A stretch of 64,000 bases of DNA. It comes from Nitrosococcus halophilus Nc 4 (GTDB lineage: Bacteria; Pseudomonadota; Gammaproteobacteria; Nitrosococcales; Nitrosococcaceae). Each line of letters opens with the position of its first letter. Positions within the stretch are counted from its first letter, which is position 1. The DNA lies in assembly GCF_000024725.1 (NCBI RefSeq), contig NC_013960.1:2342001-2406000 (forward strand). Direction: 5' to 3'. Made by a program: the position numbers and the translations under genes. Shown here in pieces: positions 10,879 to 19,829 of this stretch. The notes beneath the pieces were generated by a model. The model was not told the origin of the DNA. It did no database searches and worked only from the letters and a program-made list of their open reading frames with translations.

Positions 10879-11325
10879 ATGACGACGCCACGGCACGACC
10901 AGGATTTTTATAGTTGGGCGCTGGAGACCGCCCGAGCTATTCGAACACGGCGTTTCGCAGGGATAGACTGGGATGCGATAGCCGAGGAGCTGGAGGACAT
11001 GGGTCGAAGTGAGGCTAGGGCGTTGGAAAGCCAGTTGATACGGTTGCTGGCCCATTTACTCAAATGGCAGTATCAACCTCGCCAAAGACAACAGTCTGAA
11101 AACAGTTGGCGTGCGACTATCAGGAACGCACGGCGGGAGGTCCGGGATCTTTTGAGAAAAAACCCGGGACTTCAAGCCAACCTGCAAGCACGTTTTCTGG
11201 AATCTTATCCTAAAGGCGTAGACTGGGCCGTTATCGAAACTAACCTGCCTGAGACCACTTTTCCCGCTGAGTGTCCCTGGACTTTTAAACAGGCTATGGA
11301 TGATAATTTTTGGCCTGAAGCTTGA
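10879..11325 (+). CDS. DUF29 family protein
   Basis: A protein of about 148 residues (156 if the upstream ATG at 10855 is used). It matches the DUF29 pattern: an N-terminal DQDFYSWALETARAIR, then IDWDAIAEELEDMGRSEARALESQLIRLLAHLLKWQYQP, and a later SWRATIRNARREVRDLL helix. DUF29 proteins are small, mostly helical and of unknown function, common in cyanobacteria and gammaproteobacteria and often mobile. It follows znuB with a small gap but has no evident link to zinc. Confidence 0.8.
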   Translation: MTTPRHDQDFYSWALETARAIRTRRFAGIDWDAIAEELEDMGRSEARALESQLIRLLAHLLKWQYQPRQRQQSENSWRATIRNARREVRDLLRKNPGLQANLQARFLESYPKGVDWAVIETNLPETTFPAECPWTFKQAMDDNFWPEA

Positions 11326-11347
11326 AATAAGCCTTGAGCAAGTATAT

Positions 11348-11956
11348 TTAAAGCACGGGATCATCGAGAACGGAATACTCGGTTTCTCTCTCATTGACGG
11401 CCCAGCGGATGCCACGGGCTACTTCTTTGCCAATCCCGGGTACGGTCATCAGCTCTTCAAGATGGGCATTGAGGACGGCTTCTACGCTGCCAAAGTGAGC
11501 GAGTAACTGCCGGGCCCGTTCCGGACCTATCCCAGGGAGTCCCTGTAACAGGGTAAGCTGGGTGCGTCGTTTCCCTTTGGGACGGCGCCCCTTCCGCGGC
11601 AGCGCTCCCGTGGCGATGCGGCGCATTTGCTGGGCGGCGTAAATCAGTAACTTGGCGCTCTCTTCAGCGTGGCGGGAGCGAAGCAGGGGAATGCCTAAAA
11701 TCAAAGTCAAAGTGATGATCGCGCCTTGAATGGCCTCCCGGCTCATCTTGTTGCCAGCTAAATTGGCTGTGGTTCCTTCCAGAAGGATAACGGTTCGATA
11801 TTGAGATGCCGCAAGCCGGCACCCTTGGCGAAATAGACGGCCATCCTGAATGGAGGCGATGAGATCGGTCAAGGTCTTACGCTCCGCCAGTAAACGATTA
11901 TCAATCAGATAATCTCCCAGTGGGAGGCGCTGGAATTGGATGGACACCCCCTCCAT
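11348..11956 (-). CDS. ERCC4/XPF-type nuclease with helix-hairpin-helix, 5' end unclear
   Basis: The 202-residue frame carries the core nuclease motif GDYLIDNRLLAERKTLTDLI (GDxn..ERK, residues 13-32), and two C-terminal helix-hairpin-helix elements (LQGLPGIGPERARQLL and LMTVPGIGKEVARGI). Together these make an XPF/Mus81-like structure-specific DNA nuclease. The expected N-terminal strand, IIIDDREANYG, is present in the same frame just upstream (about 11957-12010), but no ATG, GTG or TTG precedes it before the frame runs into non-coding sequence. Either a rare start is used or a frameshift, perhaps in the seven-C run at about 12015, has damaged the gene. Confidence 0.7.
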   Translation of the reverse strand: MEGVSIQFQRLPLGDYLIDNRLLAERKTLTDLIASIQDGRLFRQGCRLAASQYRTVILLEGTTANLAGNKMSREAIQGAIITLTLILGIPLLRSRHAEESAKLLIYAAQQMRRIATGALPRKGRRPKGKRRTQLTLLQGLPGIGPERARQLLAHFGSVEAVLNAHLEELMTVPGIGKEVARGIRWAVNERETEYSVLDDPVL

Positions 11957-12307
11957 TGCTGTTAGGGCGGTCGCCGGCCCGTAATTGGCTTCTCGATCAT
12001 CTATGATGATGGAAAGGGGGGGATTGGTTTCTGGAAATGTCTGGATTGATATTGTAATAACTTCATCCTCCTGAGGGGGGGCTCATCTAATATTTATCGG
12101 TGCTTTTAAATAAGCTAAAGTGCCGGAGAAGTGACTCAGTACTCCAGCCTCTTCGTGCGCACAGCGCACGCTACTTGTACTTGTGGGCTCGGAGGCGGGG
12201 TTGAACAGCACGAAACCGACCGCATTTTTCTCAAAATTTTGCCGAGATACTTAATGTAACCTTGGGTTGTGGTATTTTTTTAAAAAACTGTCTCATTATT
12301 TAGCTTC

Positions 12308-12889
12308 GTGGTTGATAAAGAACGTCATAAGCCGCAAATTGTAGCCACCGAGACAATCGCCAAGACGCGATTATTTCGGGTGGAGAGCGTCGATTTGTAT
12401 TTTTCCAATGGCGTTGAAACCCGTTATGAACGTCTCAAAACGGGGAAGCATGGTGCGGTTTTAGTGGTGCCCCTGCTTGACCGGAATACGGTGCTGCTTA
12501 TCCGAGAATACGCAGTGGGCACTGATCGATATGAATTAGCCCTGCCCAAGGGGCGGGTCGAAGCGGGAGAAGAGCTGCTCGCAGCAGCTAATCGGGAGAT
12601 GATGGAAGAGGTGGGTTATGGCGCCGGTCGCCTTACTTATCTCACTTCTTTGACTGTGGCGCCAGGCTATATGGGGCACACCACCCATGTGATAGTGGCT
12701 GAGGACCTCTATGAAGAGCGCCGCCTGGGGGATGAGCCCGAGGAGATCGAGGTCGTGCCGTGGCGCTTGACGGAATTATCCGCGCTGCTTGCCCGGGAAG
12801 ACTGTACCGAGGCCCGCAGTATTGCAGCCTTGTTTATGGTGAAAGAAAAACTAACCCAAGAGGAAAACATCAATGCCACGAGGAAGTGA
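12308..12889 (+). CDS. nudE: ADP compounds hydrolase NudE
   Basis: A 193-residue Nudix hydrolase. The Nudix box reads GRVEAGEELLAAANREMMEE followed by VGYG (about residues 80-103) and fits Gx5Ex7REUxEExGU. The N-terminal IVATETIAKTRLFRVESVDL and the downstream APGYMGHTTHVIVAEDLYEE are typical of NudE, which hydrolyses ADP-ribose, AMP-containing dinucleotides and NADH. It overlaps cysQ by 17 bases, a coupling also seen in other gammaproteobacteria. The start is a GTG. Confidence 0.88.
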   Translation: MVDKERHKPQIVATETIAKTRLFRVESVDLYFSNGVETRYERLKTGKHGAVLVVPLLDRNTVLLIREYAVGTDRYELALPKGRVEAGEELLAAANREMMEEVGYGAGRLTYLTSLTVAPGYMGHTTHVIVAEDLYEERRLGDEPEEIEVVPWRLTELSALLAREDCTEARSIAALFMVKEKLTQEENINATRK

Positions 12890-13712
12890 TCCAGGAGCAT
12901 TGCTAGCGCCAGTGATGGAGATTGCCGTGGAAGCAGGAGAGCAGATCCTGGCTGTCTATAATACGGCATTTGTGGTAGAGCATAAGGAAGATTGTTCGCC
13001 CCTGACTGAAGCGGATCTCGCTTCCCATAAGACCATCCTGCAGGGATTGGCAACCTTAACCCCCGGAATACCAGTGCTGTCGGAAGAGTCCAAGGAAATA
13101 TCCTTTGCGGAACGTCATACCTGGCAACGTTACTGGTTGGTCGATCCCTTGGATGGAACCCGGGAGTTCGTCAAGCGTAATGGGGAGTTTACGGTCAATA
13201 TCGCCCTCATTGAGGATCACCAACCGGTTTTGGGGGTAGTTTATGTGCCCGTAATGAAAGTGTTGTATTACGCTTCCAGGGGTCAGGGGGCTTACCAGAA
13301 GGAAACGGATAGGGCTTCGACCCCACTCAAAGTGCGTCCTTGGAGGGGAGGCACCGCTCGGGTAGTGGGTAGCCGCTCCCATGCCGGTGAACACCTTAAA
13401 GCTTTTCTAGATAAGGTGGGGGATTATGAGTTGGTCTCCATGGGGAGTTCGTTGAAGATTTGCTTGGTCGCGGAAGGGAAGGCCGATGTTTATCCCCGCT
13501 TTGGATTAACCTCGGAATGGGATACGGCGGCGGCCCAGTGCGTGGTAGAAGAAGCGGGGGGGATGCTCGTTGACTTTAGTAGAGCGCCGCTTCGATATAA
13601 TGCCAAGGAATCGTTGCTCAATCCCTATTTTTTAGTGATTGCCGATCCTGCGGGCCACTGGGAACAGTTTATTCCTGAGTCAGTAAAATCGGATTCCAAT
13701 TCCGGAAATTAA
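12873..13712 (+). CDS. cysQ: 3'(2'),5'-bisphosphate nucleotidase CysQ
   Basis: A 279-residue member of the inositol-monophosphatase superfamily. It has the metal-binding DPLDGTREF (about 90-98), an upstream LSEES motif and the C-terminal WDTAAAQCVVEEAGG. CysQ dephosphorylates PAP, the by-product of sulfate assimilation and of acyl-carrier-protein phosphopantetheinylation. It overlaps the end of nudE. Confidence 0.92.
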   Translation: MPRGSDPGALLAPVMEIAVEAGEQILAVYNTAFVVEHKEDCSPLTEADLASHKTILQGLATLTPGIPVLSEESKEISFAERHTWQRYWLVDPLDGTREFVKRNGEFTVNIALIEDHQPVLGVVYVPVMKVLYYASRGQGAYQKETDRASTPLKVRPWRGGTARVVGSRSHAGEHLKAFLDKVGDYELVSMGSSLKICLVAEGKADVYPRFGLTSEWDTAAAQCVVEEAGGMLVDFSRAPLRYNAKESLLNPYFLVIADPAGHWEQFIPESVKSDSNSGN

Positions 13713-13773
13713 CGTGCTTTTCCCTCCTTTTTCTTAGGAAAGGAGGAGGGTGCGAGAGTATTAGCCTGATTTT

Positions 13774-13806
13774 TTACCACCAAGACACAAAGGACACGAA
13801 GGTGAA
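13774..13806 (-). repeat. dispersed repeat, inverted partial copy
   Basis: TACCACCAAGACACAAAGGA and the bases that follow are the reverse complement of the repeat at 8314, 13881 and 61799. With the forward copy at 13881-13928 it makes an inverted pair about 75 bases apart, a MITE-like layout. Confidence 0.7.
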
Positions 13807-13880
13807 GGAATCTCAGTCAGTTGGGAGAAACTGAGGGAGGTGCTCGCTTCTAATGAAACAAACCATTTTAAGTTTTTGGT

Positions 13881-13928
13881 TTCTTTGTGTCCTTCGTGCC
13901 TTTGTGGTGATCTCATCAATTATCCGGA
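13881..13928 (+). repeat. dispersed repeat copy B
   Basis: Contains CCTTCGTGCCTTTGTGGTGA then TCTCATCAATTATCCGG. Close match to the copies at 8314-8360 and 61799-61850. The small plus-strand open frame across it (starting at 13853) derives from the repeat and is not taken as a gene. The rest of the 13713-14024 gap holds only this pair and a terminator. Confidence 0.8.
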
Positions 13929-13935
13929 GTAATAG

Positions 13936-13971
13936 TAAAAAAGAAAGCCCCATCAAAAAGGGAGATGGGGC
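13936..13971 (-). terminator. intrinsic terminator of the first porin gene
   Basis: On the minus strand the stem GCCCCATC / GATGGGGC (8 bp, loop 9 bases) is followed by a T-rich tail (TTTCTTTTTT). It lies about 55 bases after the stop of the minus-strand porin at 14025. Confidence 0.8.
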
Positions 13972-14024
13972 CGAAGGAGGCGATTTTTTTAAAGCTGAGT
14001 GCGTCAGTGAACTGCAAAATAGGA

Positions 14025-15437
14025 TTAGAAGACGAGTTGGGCTCGTAAAGTATAGATATTGACGCCTTCATCTATGCCTCCTAGTCCGGTTGCTTCGCTG
14101 TTGGGATCCGGCTCAGCACGGACGTAGTTGGCGCGGAATAAGAGGCTGGGGGTGGCCCACCAGTTGAGGCCTACGGTAAAGTTATCTTCCTCTCCCCCCA
14201 AAAAGCCGTTATCTTCCAGATCGATGGTGCTATAGCGGAAAGCAATTTCCCAAGCACCCCAGCCCCCTTGCCCTACAATGCCTTTGGGGATAACCCGGTT
14301 ATAGCGGCCTTTATTCACTTCGTAATTGCGGGATTCGCCGGTGAGAAAATACCCCGCCTGGAGATACCAGCCGTCAAAGTCAGGTTCAGGCAGTCCATTT
14401 TCCCGACCGACTTCGGCCCGAAGATATTCTCCCTGGGCATGGAAGGGACCCCAAACGGTAGAAAGTTCTCCCCCCAGCAATAGGAGCTCATCGGCCTCAG
14501 AAATGACACCGGTATTCACCAGTCTAGTCCCCGCAATATGGGCTTCGGGACGGTTTGAGAAAGCAAGCTCAGGGTCGTGTTCGAAGTTACGGTAGTAGGC
14601 AGCCCCTCCTACATGCACCACCCGAGTGGCTTCGGCGATAGGGGCGAAGGTCACCCGGCCGGCTACTCCCCAGTTTTCATCGGATTTACCCGCGTCATCG
14701 GTGCCTTCACCAAAAAATCCGCCATTGACCGTCCAGTTATTGCCATGGGTACCCACATTAAGGCCTAGGCGGCGGCGACCAATGTCTTCATTGTCGAGAA
14801 AGCCGTCAATCAGTGCTCGCTCCTGGAAGACTTGCCAGTTAGAACTGGTCATGGATTGTAGGCTAATGGGGACTTTCTGGTGGCCCAAAGTGAGGCTGAC
14901 GGGTTTTAGCCCGTTGAATTTGATATAAGCATCATTAATTTCAGTCTCGCCTTCGGCAAAATCGACTTGGAGTTTGTAGTCCCAAACCCTCCACATGGTG
15001 CCTTGGGCCTTGAGGCGGATACGGCGAATTTCTGCGCCGCTTCCCAGGTCGCTTTCATCTTCATCAAAGAAATTCGCATCGGCCTGGATACGCCCCCCCA
15101 CATTGAACTTAAAGTCGCCATCAGCGGACTCCACCGTCAGTCCTTTGTAGTCCGTTTTCACTTTGACTGAATCCTGATTGGCTTCGGCGACTTCTTTCTT
15201 GAGCTGTTTTTGCTTGGCAACGGCTTTTTCTTCATCAGCCATAGCGGCATTCCGTAATATTTCGAATTCGTCCTGACTGATGGTGCCCCGGTCCCGGAGA
15301 ACCTTAAGCAGGTCCAGCAGGGCCTCAGTGCCTCCGTAGACGGGGTTGGCTAGTAAGCCAGTGCAACCTACAACAGCACAATGAATAAGCAGGTTTTTGA
15401 TTACGTATTTCAATTTTTTGTGCTCCCCGTATGTCAA
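14025..15437 (-). CDS. OprO/OprP-like phosphate/polyphosphate porin, copy 1
   Basis: A 470-residue outer-membrane protein. An N-terminal signal peptide ending near NPVYG is followed by a short helical region (TEALLDLLKVLRDRGTISQDEFEIL) and a charged linker. The beta-barrel starts with the family segment FKFNVGGRIQADANF and GAEIRRIRLKAQGTMW, and ends in a terminal F (LRAQLVF), as expected for BAM recognition. OprO/OprP porins form anion channels selective for phosphate or polyphosphate. The position beside phoB and a Pho-box-like site upstream support phosphate regulation. A closely similar paralogue follows at 15750-17225. Confidence 0.88.
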   Translation of the reverse strand: MTYGEHKKLKYVIKNLLIHCAVVGCTGLLANPVYGGTEALLDLLKVLRDRGTISQDEFEILRNAAMADEEKAVAKQKQLKKEVAEANQDSVKVKTDYKGLTVESADGDFKFNVGGRIQADANFFDEDESDLGSGAEIRRIRLKAQGTMWRVWDYKLQVDFAEGETEINDAYIKFNGLKPVSLTLGHQKVPISLQSMTSSNWQVFQERALIDGFLDNEDIGRRRLGLNVGTHGNNWTVNGGFFGEGTDDAGKSDENWGVAGRVTFAPIAEATRVVHVGGAAYYRNFEHDPELAFSNRPEAHIAGTRLVNTGVISEADELLLLGGELSTVWGPFHAQGEYLRAEVGRENGLPEPDFDGWYLQAGYFLTGESRNYEVNKGRYNRVIPKGIVGQGGWGAWEIAFRYSTIDLEDNGFLGGEEDNFTVGLNWWATPSLLFRANYVRAEPDPNSEATGLGGIDEGVNIYTLRAQLVF

Positions 15438-15507
15438 GTTGCTTGAGTTATTCTTTACAACAAGAACCGCATCTCCTTAGAAAGGGAGAAGACTCTAACG
15501 GGGGGGT

Positions 15508-15536
15508 ATGACGAAGATGTGAAAGTAAAGTTACAA
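15508..15536 (-). promoter_or_regulatory. putative Pho box before porin copy 1
   Basis: On the minus strand three 7-base elements spaced 11 bases apart read TTGTAAC, CTTTCAC and TCGTCAT, close to the CTGTCAT repeats bound by PhoB. They lie about 70-100 bases before the porin start. The rest of the 15438-15749 gap shows nothing recognisable. By-eye match only. Confidence 0.5.
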
Positions 15537-15749
15537 AACAATTACAATGAGAGAGGGTTTTAACTTGATCAAATAGTTAGCTATTTACACTAGGATGAAA
15601 GGAAGGCAGAAGGGAATCCTTGGAAAGGAGATAATTTTTAGAAGAGAGCGGGTTGTTCATACCAATTTAGCAAAAGGATGCAATGTATAAAAGCTGTAAG
15701 TATTTGTTTACACTGAGTCCATACAATGCAAAATTACATAAAATTGATA

Positions 15750-17225
15750 TCAGAAAACGATTTGGCCTCGTACGGTATAGATATTGATATCTTCGGCAAT
15801 GCCAACTCCGGCAGCGATGCTGCTAGGGTTGGTCTCTGCATGGATATAATTGGCGCGGAACATGACACTAGGGGTCGCATACCAGTTGAGACCCGCCGTG
15901 AAATTACTCTCTACTCCGCCTAAAATGCCGTTATCTTCCAGATCGATGGTGCTATAGCGGAAAGCGAGTTCCCAGGCCCCCCAACCGCCTTGGCTCACGA
16001 TCCTTTGAGGGATAATCCGGCCATAACGGCCTTTTGCAGGTTCGTAATTGCGGGACTCCCCGGTGAGAAAATACCCAGTCTGGACATACCAGCCGTTAAA
16101 ATTAGGTTCAGGCAGGCTATTTTTACGGCCCACTTTGACATGGAGATATTCACCCTGGGCATGGAATGGACCCCAAACGGTTGAAAGCTCACCCCCCAGC
16201 AATAAGGCGTCTTCGGTCTCTGAAATCACGCCGGTACTCACGAGATTCGGTACTATGTGGGCTTCGGGATGGGCTGAGAAAACCAACTCAGGATCGTGCT
16301 CATAATGGCGGTAATAGGCCCCAGCCCCTAAATGCAGCACCCGAGTAGCCTTGGCGATAGGAGCGAAGGTGACCCGCCCCATGGGTGCCCAGCTTTCGTT
16401 AAATTGGCCCCCATGATCGGCTCCTTCACCAAACAAACCAGCAAGGGCTGTCCAGTTATTTCCATGAGTGCTTATCTTAAGTCCTAGGCGGCGGCGGCCG
16501 ATCGCATCATCTTCGATAAAACTATTAAGGAGAGCCCGCTCTTGGAAGACCTGCCAATTGTTGCTGGTCCATGACTGCAGGGTAAAGGGCAGTTTTTGCT
16601 GGCCCAGAGTAAAGGTGACCGGTTTTAGTCCCTTAAACTTAATATAGGCATCCTTTATTTCAGTTTCTTCTTCCCCAAAATCCATCTGGAACTTGTAGCC
16701 CCAGATTTTCCACATGGTGCCTTCAACCTTAAGACGTGCACGGCGGATTTCCGCGCCGCTTCCTAAGCGGGTTTGATCTTCGTCAGCAAAATTGGCATCG
16801 ATTTGAATTCGCCCCCCCACGTTGAACTTAAAGTCACCGTCGGCGGACTCCACCGTTAACCCTTTGTAATCGGTTTTAATTTTAATGGAATCCTGACGAG
16901 TTACTGCCACTTCTTCCTTGAATTTTTCTCGCCCAGAAATTTCCGTTTTATCATCATTGGGTTGTCTTCGTTCGGAGATTTCCCTCTCTTCATCAGCCTT
17001 AGCGGCATCGCGGAGCATTTCAAATTCATCTTGACTGAGGGTGCCCCGGTCCCGCAATACCTTAAGCAGTTTCAACATTGCCTCAGTGCCGGCATAGGCA
17101 GGGGGGTATAATAAGCTTATGCAACCCAGAATAACGCCATGAATAAGGAGATGTTTGGTTTGAAGTTTCAAAATTCTATTCTCCCGTAAGAAATAGCTTG
17201 AACTATCGTCTATAGGGCTCACCAA
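15750..17225 (-). CDS. OprO/OprP-like phosphate/polyphosphate porin, copy 2
   Basis: A 491-residue paralogue of the neighbouring porin. It shares the helical N-terminal element (LKLLKVLRDRGTLSQDEFEML), the linker, FKFNVGGRIQIDANF, GAEIRRARLKVEGTMW and the C-terminal phenylalanine (VRGQIVF). Compared with copy 1 the linker after the helical element is longer by a charged insertion. The start is uncertain: the GTG/ATG cluster near 17225 gives a long N-terminus before the hydrophobic signal segment, so an internal start nearer the signal peptide is possible. Same strand as copy 1, about 310 bases upstream of it. Confidence 0.87.
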   Translation of the reverse strand: MVSPIDDSSSYFLRENRILKLQTKHLLIHGVILGCISLLYPPAYAGTEAMLKLLKVLRDRGTLSQDEFEMLRDAAKADEEREISERRQPNDDKTEISGREKFKEEVAVTRQDSIKIKTDYKGLTVESADGDFKFNVGGRIQIDANFADEDQTRLGSGAEIRRARLKVEGTMWKIWGYKFQMDFGEEETEIKDAYIKFKGLKPVTFTLGQQKLPFTLQSWTSNNWQVFQERALLNSFIEDDAIGRRRLGLKISTHGNNWTALAGLFGEGADHGGQFNESWAPMGRVTFAPIAKATRVLHLGAGAYYRHYEHDPELVFSAHPEAHIVPNLVSTGVISETEDALLLGGELSTVWGPFHAQGEYLHVKVGRKNSLPEPNFNGWYVQTGYFLTGESRNYEPAKGRYGRIIPQRIVSQGGWGAWELAFRYSTIDLEDNGILGGVESNFTAGLNWYATPSVMFRANYIHAETNPSSIAAGVGIAEDINIYTVRGQIVF

Positions 17226-17543
17226 TATCCTTTAATTAAAAGGGGAGACCATGACGGGAGTTTATGGTGTTAATCTGAAGATAAACTTAATGGGATTTGG
17301 GCAAAAGCGACTTTAAGGCTCGTTAGATTGTTTTTAATATCAATAACATGAAAGAGGCAGTGGTACGTCTAAATTATTGCCAATAGCCACTGGTCGGTTA
17401 GATCAACCGCATGTTGATGAGCTCTGCGGAGCACTGTGAGCTGACTATCGTATCTATGACCCGGAAGATAGCGGCAAAAGTAAGTGTGATCAGGGGTACA
17501 AAATGCTGATGGGCTCGAAACGATTTAGATAGCTTACTGTTGA

Positions 17544-17578
17544 GGTTGTCATAAAGTTGTCATAATTTAAGTGTCATA
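17544..17578 (+). promoter_or_regulatory. Pho box upstream of phoB
   Basis: GTTGTCATAAAGTTGTCATA followed by GTGTCATAA gives three TGTCAT half-sites, the first two 11 bases apart, an almost perfect match to the PhoB consensus CTGTCATAAAGTTGTCA. It ends about 65 bases before the phoB start, so phoBR is probably autoregulated. The remainder of the 17226-17641 gap shows no gene. Confidence 0.88.
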
Positions 17579-17641
17579 ATTTTATATTAAAGAAATGATA
17601 GTTAGGATTTTTTTGAACGGTGTTAAGAAACGAGACTAAAA

Positions 17642-18331
17642 GTGCCTGCAACAATATTGGTCGTTGATGACGAAACTGCAATTCGCGAAATGCTGGGATT
17701 CGTCCTTACCCAGGAAGGCTATAATTATCAGGCGGCGGCTGATGCCGAACAGGCGTGGCAACGGCTCAATGAGTCCCACCCGGATCTCATCTTACTAGAT
17801 TGGATGTTACCGGGGATTAGTGGAGTGGATTTAGCCCGCCGTCTTAAACGAGAACCCAATACCCGCAGTCTTCCCTTGATCATGCTGACCGCTCGCGATG
17901 ATGAGGAGGATAAGGTTCGAGGACTCAATGTGGGAGCCGATGATTATATTACCAAGCCCTTCTCGCCAACGGAACTGATAGCCCGGGTCAAAGCGGTGCT
18001 CCGGCGGAGCGCGCCGCTGCTTAGCCGGGAGGTGGTTGAGGTTGATGGGCTAAAGCTTGATCCGAGCAGTCATCGGCTAAGCATTGGGGGGCTCCCCTTG
18101 GAAATGGGACCCACCGAGTTTCGTCTGTTACACTTCTTTATTACTCATCCCGAAAGAGTTTATAGCCGAGGCCAATTAATCGACCATGTATGGGGGGACA
18201 ATGTTTACGTGGAGGAACGTACGGTGGATGTGCATATCCGCCGGTTACGCAAGTCCTTGGAGCCGAGTGGCCACGACAGGCTCATCCAAACCGTACGGGG
18301 GGTAGGGTACCGCTTTTCTACTCATTCCTAA
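17642..18331 (+). CDS. phoB: phosphate regulon response regulator PhoB
   Basis: A 229-residue OmpR/PhoB-type regulator. The receiver domain has the acidic pair D9-D10, the phosphorylated D53 (ILLDWMLPG) and the conserved lysine in TKPFSP. The C-terminal winged helix has the recognition segment [14 protein letters not shown]. Phosphorylated PhoB activates the Pho regulon. GTG start. It lies 16 bases upstream of phoR. Confidence 0.95.
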   Translation: MPATILVVDDETAIREMLGFVLTQEGYNYQAAADAEQAWQRLNESHPDLILLDWMLPGISGVDLARRLKREPNTRSLPLIMLTARDDEEDKVRGLNVGADDYITKPFSPTELIARVKAVLRRSAPLLSREVVEVDGLKLDPSSHRLSIGGLPLEMGPTEFRLLHFFITHPERVYSRGQLIDHVWGDNVYVEERTVDVHIRRLRKSLEPSGHDRLIQTVRGVGYRFSTHS

Positions 18332-18347
18332 AGGAGGCTCCTAACCC

Positions 18348-19658
18348 ATGCGTGCAGATCTTTGGCGTTTAGGGTGGGGGCTGTTACTGGCCTTGTGCTT
18401 AGGGCTCCTTTTGGGGCGAGTCTTTTTTTGGCTCTTTCTCTTTGCCTTTGGCTATGCCCTATGGCAACAGCGCCAACTCTATCGTCTTTATCGATGGTTG
18501 CAAAAACCAAAGAAGAGAGCGCCTCCCCGTGAGGTCGGGATAATGGAGGGAATTGTCCGTGAAATTGATTTTATGCGCCAGCGCCACCGTTCTCGCAAGA
18601 GCAAGCTTTCCCACCATCTCAAGCGCTTTCAGAAGGCGACGGCCGCGCTCCCCGATGCCACCATCGTCCTTAACCAAGACGATGAGATTGAATGGGCTAA
18701 CGAGGTTAGCCGACGGCTTTTGGGGCTGAAATCCCCCTGGGATGTGGGCCAACGCATCACCAATCTGATTCGCCATCCGGATTTTGTTGAGTTGATGGCG
18801 CTTGGCCGCAACGTGGCCAGCACCGTTGAGTTGCCTTCGCCTATTAACCCCGAGTTGCATCTCAATATCCGCATGGTTCCCTACGGTCAAGGGCAGCGTC
18901 TGTTGGTAGTGCGGGATATTACTCGACTCCATCGGCTAGAGCGAATGCGGCGTGACTTTGTGGCCAATGTCTCCCATGAGTTGCGGACCCCTTTAACTGT
19001 TCTCCGGGGTTATCTGGAGGTGCTAGAAGGAGGGGGCAATGGCAACCCCGAAGTTTGGGTCCGTTCCTTTAAAACCATGCAGGATCAGGTTGCGCGCATG
19101 CAACACCTTATTGAAGATCTCTTGATGTTGTCCCGACTGGAAAACCGGAATAAAAAGCCGGCTGAGGTTCCGGTTGCGGTTCCGGAGATGTTGGAAGGAA
19201 TCTGTCGGGAGGCCCGGATGCTGAGTGGCGATCGCCAGCATCAGATTCGACTAAAAGCGGAGACCAGCTTGTGGCTACGGGGAGATGAGCGGGAATTGCA
19301 TAGCGCTTTTTCCAACCTGGTCGTCAATGCCATTCGCTATACTCCGGCCCAGGGAAGTATTACCCTTCACTGGTTTAAACAGGCGGATCAGCCTTGCCTG
19401 GAGGTAAGGGACACCGGCGAGGGAATCGCCGCCGAGCATCTTCCCCGCTTGACAGAACGTTTCTATCGGGTTGATAAAGGGCGCTCACGGGAGAAGGGCG
19501 GTACCGGTTTGGGGTTGGCCATTGTCAAGCATGTCCTGAATCACCATGAGGCCCGGTTAGAGGTTGAGAGCGAGTTGGGTAAGGGAAGCGTATTTCGCTG
19601 CCTTTTTCCTGCTGAGCGAAGTCACCGGCCCAGAATACATTTATCCGAGGCAGGCTAG
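18348..19658 (+). CDS. phoR: phosphate regulon sensor kinase PhoR
   Basis: A 436-residue membrane histidine kinase: a hydrophobic N-terminal hairpin (residues about 8-40), a charged juxtamembrane helix, a PAS domain (PDATIVLNQDDEIEWAN), the H-box FVANVSHELRTPLTVLRGYLE with the phosphorylated His near residue 210, and the ATP-binding N-box (LVVNAIRYTP), DTGEGI and GGTGLGLAIVK. PhoR monitors Pst transport through PhoU and sets PhoB phosphorylation. It follows phoB in the same operon. Confidence 0.95.
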   Translation: MRADLWRLGWGLLLALCLGLLLGRVFFWLFLFAFGYALWQQRQLYRLYRWLQKPKKRAPPREVGIMEGIVREIDFMRQRHRSRKSKLSHHLKRFQKATAALPDATIVLNQDDEIEWANEVSRRLLGLKSPWDVGQRITNLIRHPDFVELMALGRNVASTVELPSPINPELHLNIRMVPYGQGQRLLVVRDITRLHRLERMRRDFVANVSHELRTPLTVLRGYLEVLEGGGNGNPEVWVRSFKTMQDQVARMQHLIEDLLMLSRLENRNKKPAEVPVAVPEMLEGICREARMLSGDRQHQIRLKAETSLWLRGDERELHSAFSNLVVNAIRYTPAQGSITLHWFKQADQPCLEVRDTGEGIAAEHLPRLTERFYRVDKGRSREKGGTGLGLAIVKHVLNHHEARLEVESELGKGSVFRCLFPAERSHRPRIHLSEAG

Positions 19659-19672
19659 TAGTTGGTCTTTCG

Positions 19673-19692
19673 GGTCATATAAATGTCATATT
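19673..19692 (+). promoter_or_regulatory. putative Pho box upstream of pstS
   Basis: GGTCATATAAATGTCATATT holds two GTCAT half-sites 11 bases apart, the PhoB spacing, about 140 bases before pstS. It would place the pst operon under PhoB. Confidence 0.65.
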
Positions 19693-19829
19693 ATCGTCGT
19701 ATACTGGTAACGAGCTTGGTGCACCATTTATTTGTGAGATGGTTTTTATCCCTGCATAAAATAAAGCATATCCCATGAATAGAATAATCGTAATAATAAA
19801 GGCGTCCTACGCTGAGGAGAATTGAGTAC

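Noticed and set aside
13853-14062. Plus-strand frame starting MKQTILSFWF
   Set aside because: Formed by the dispersed repeat and the terminator, not by coding constraint.
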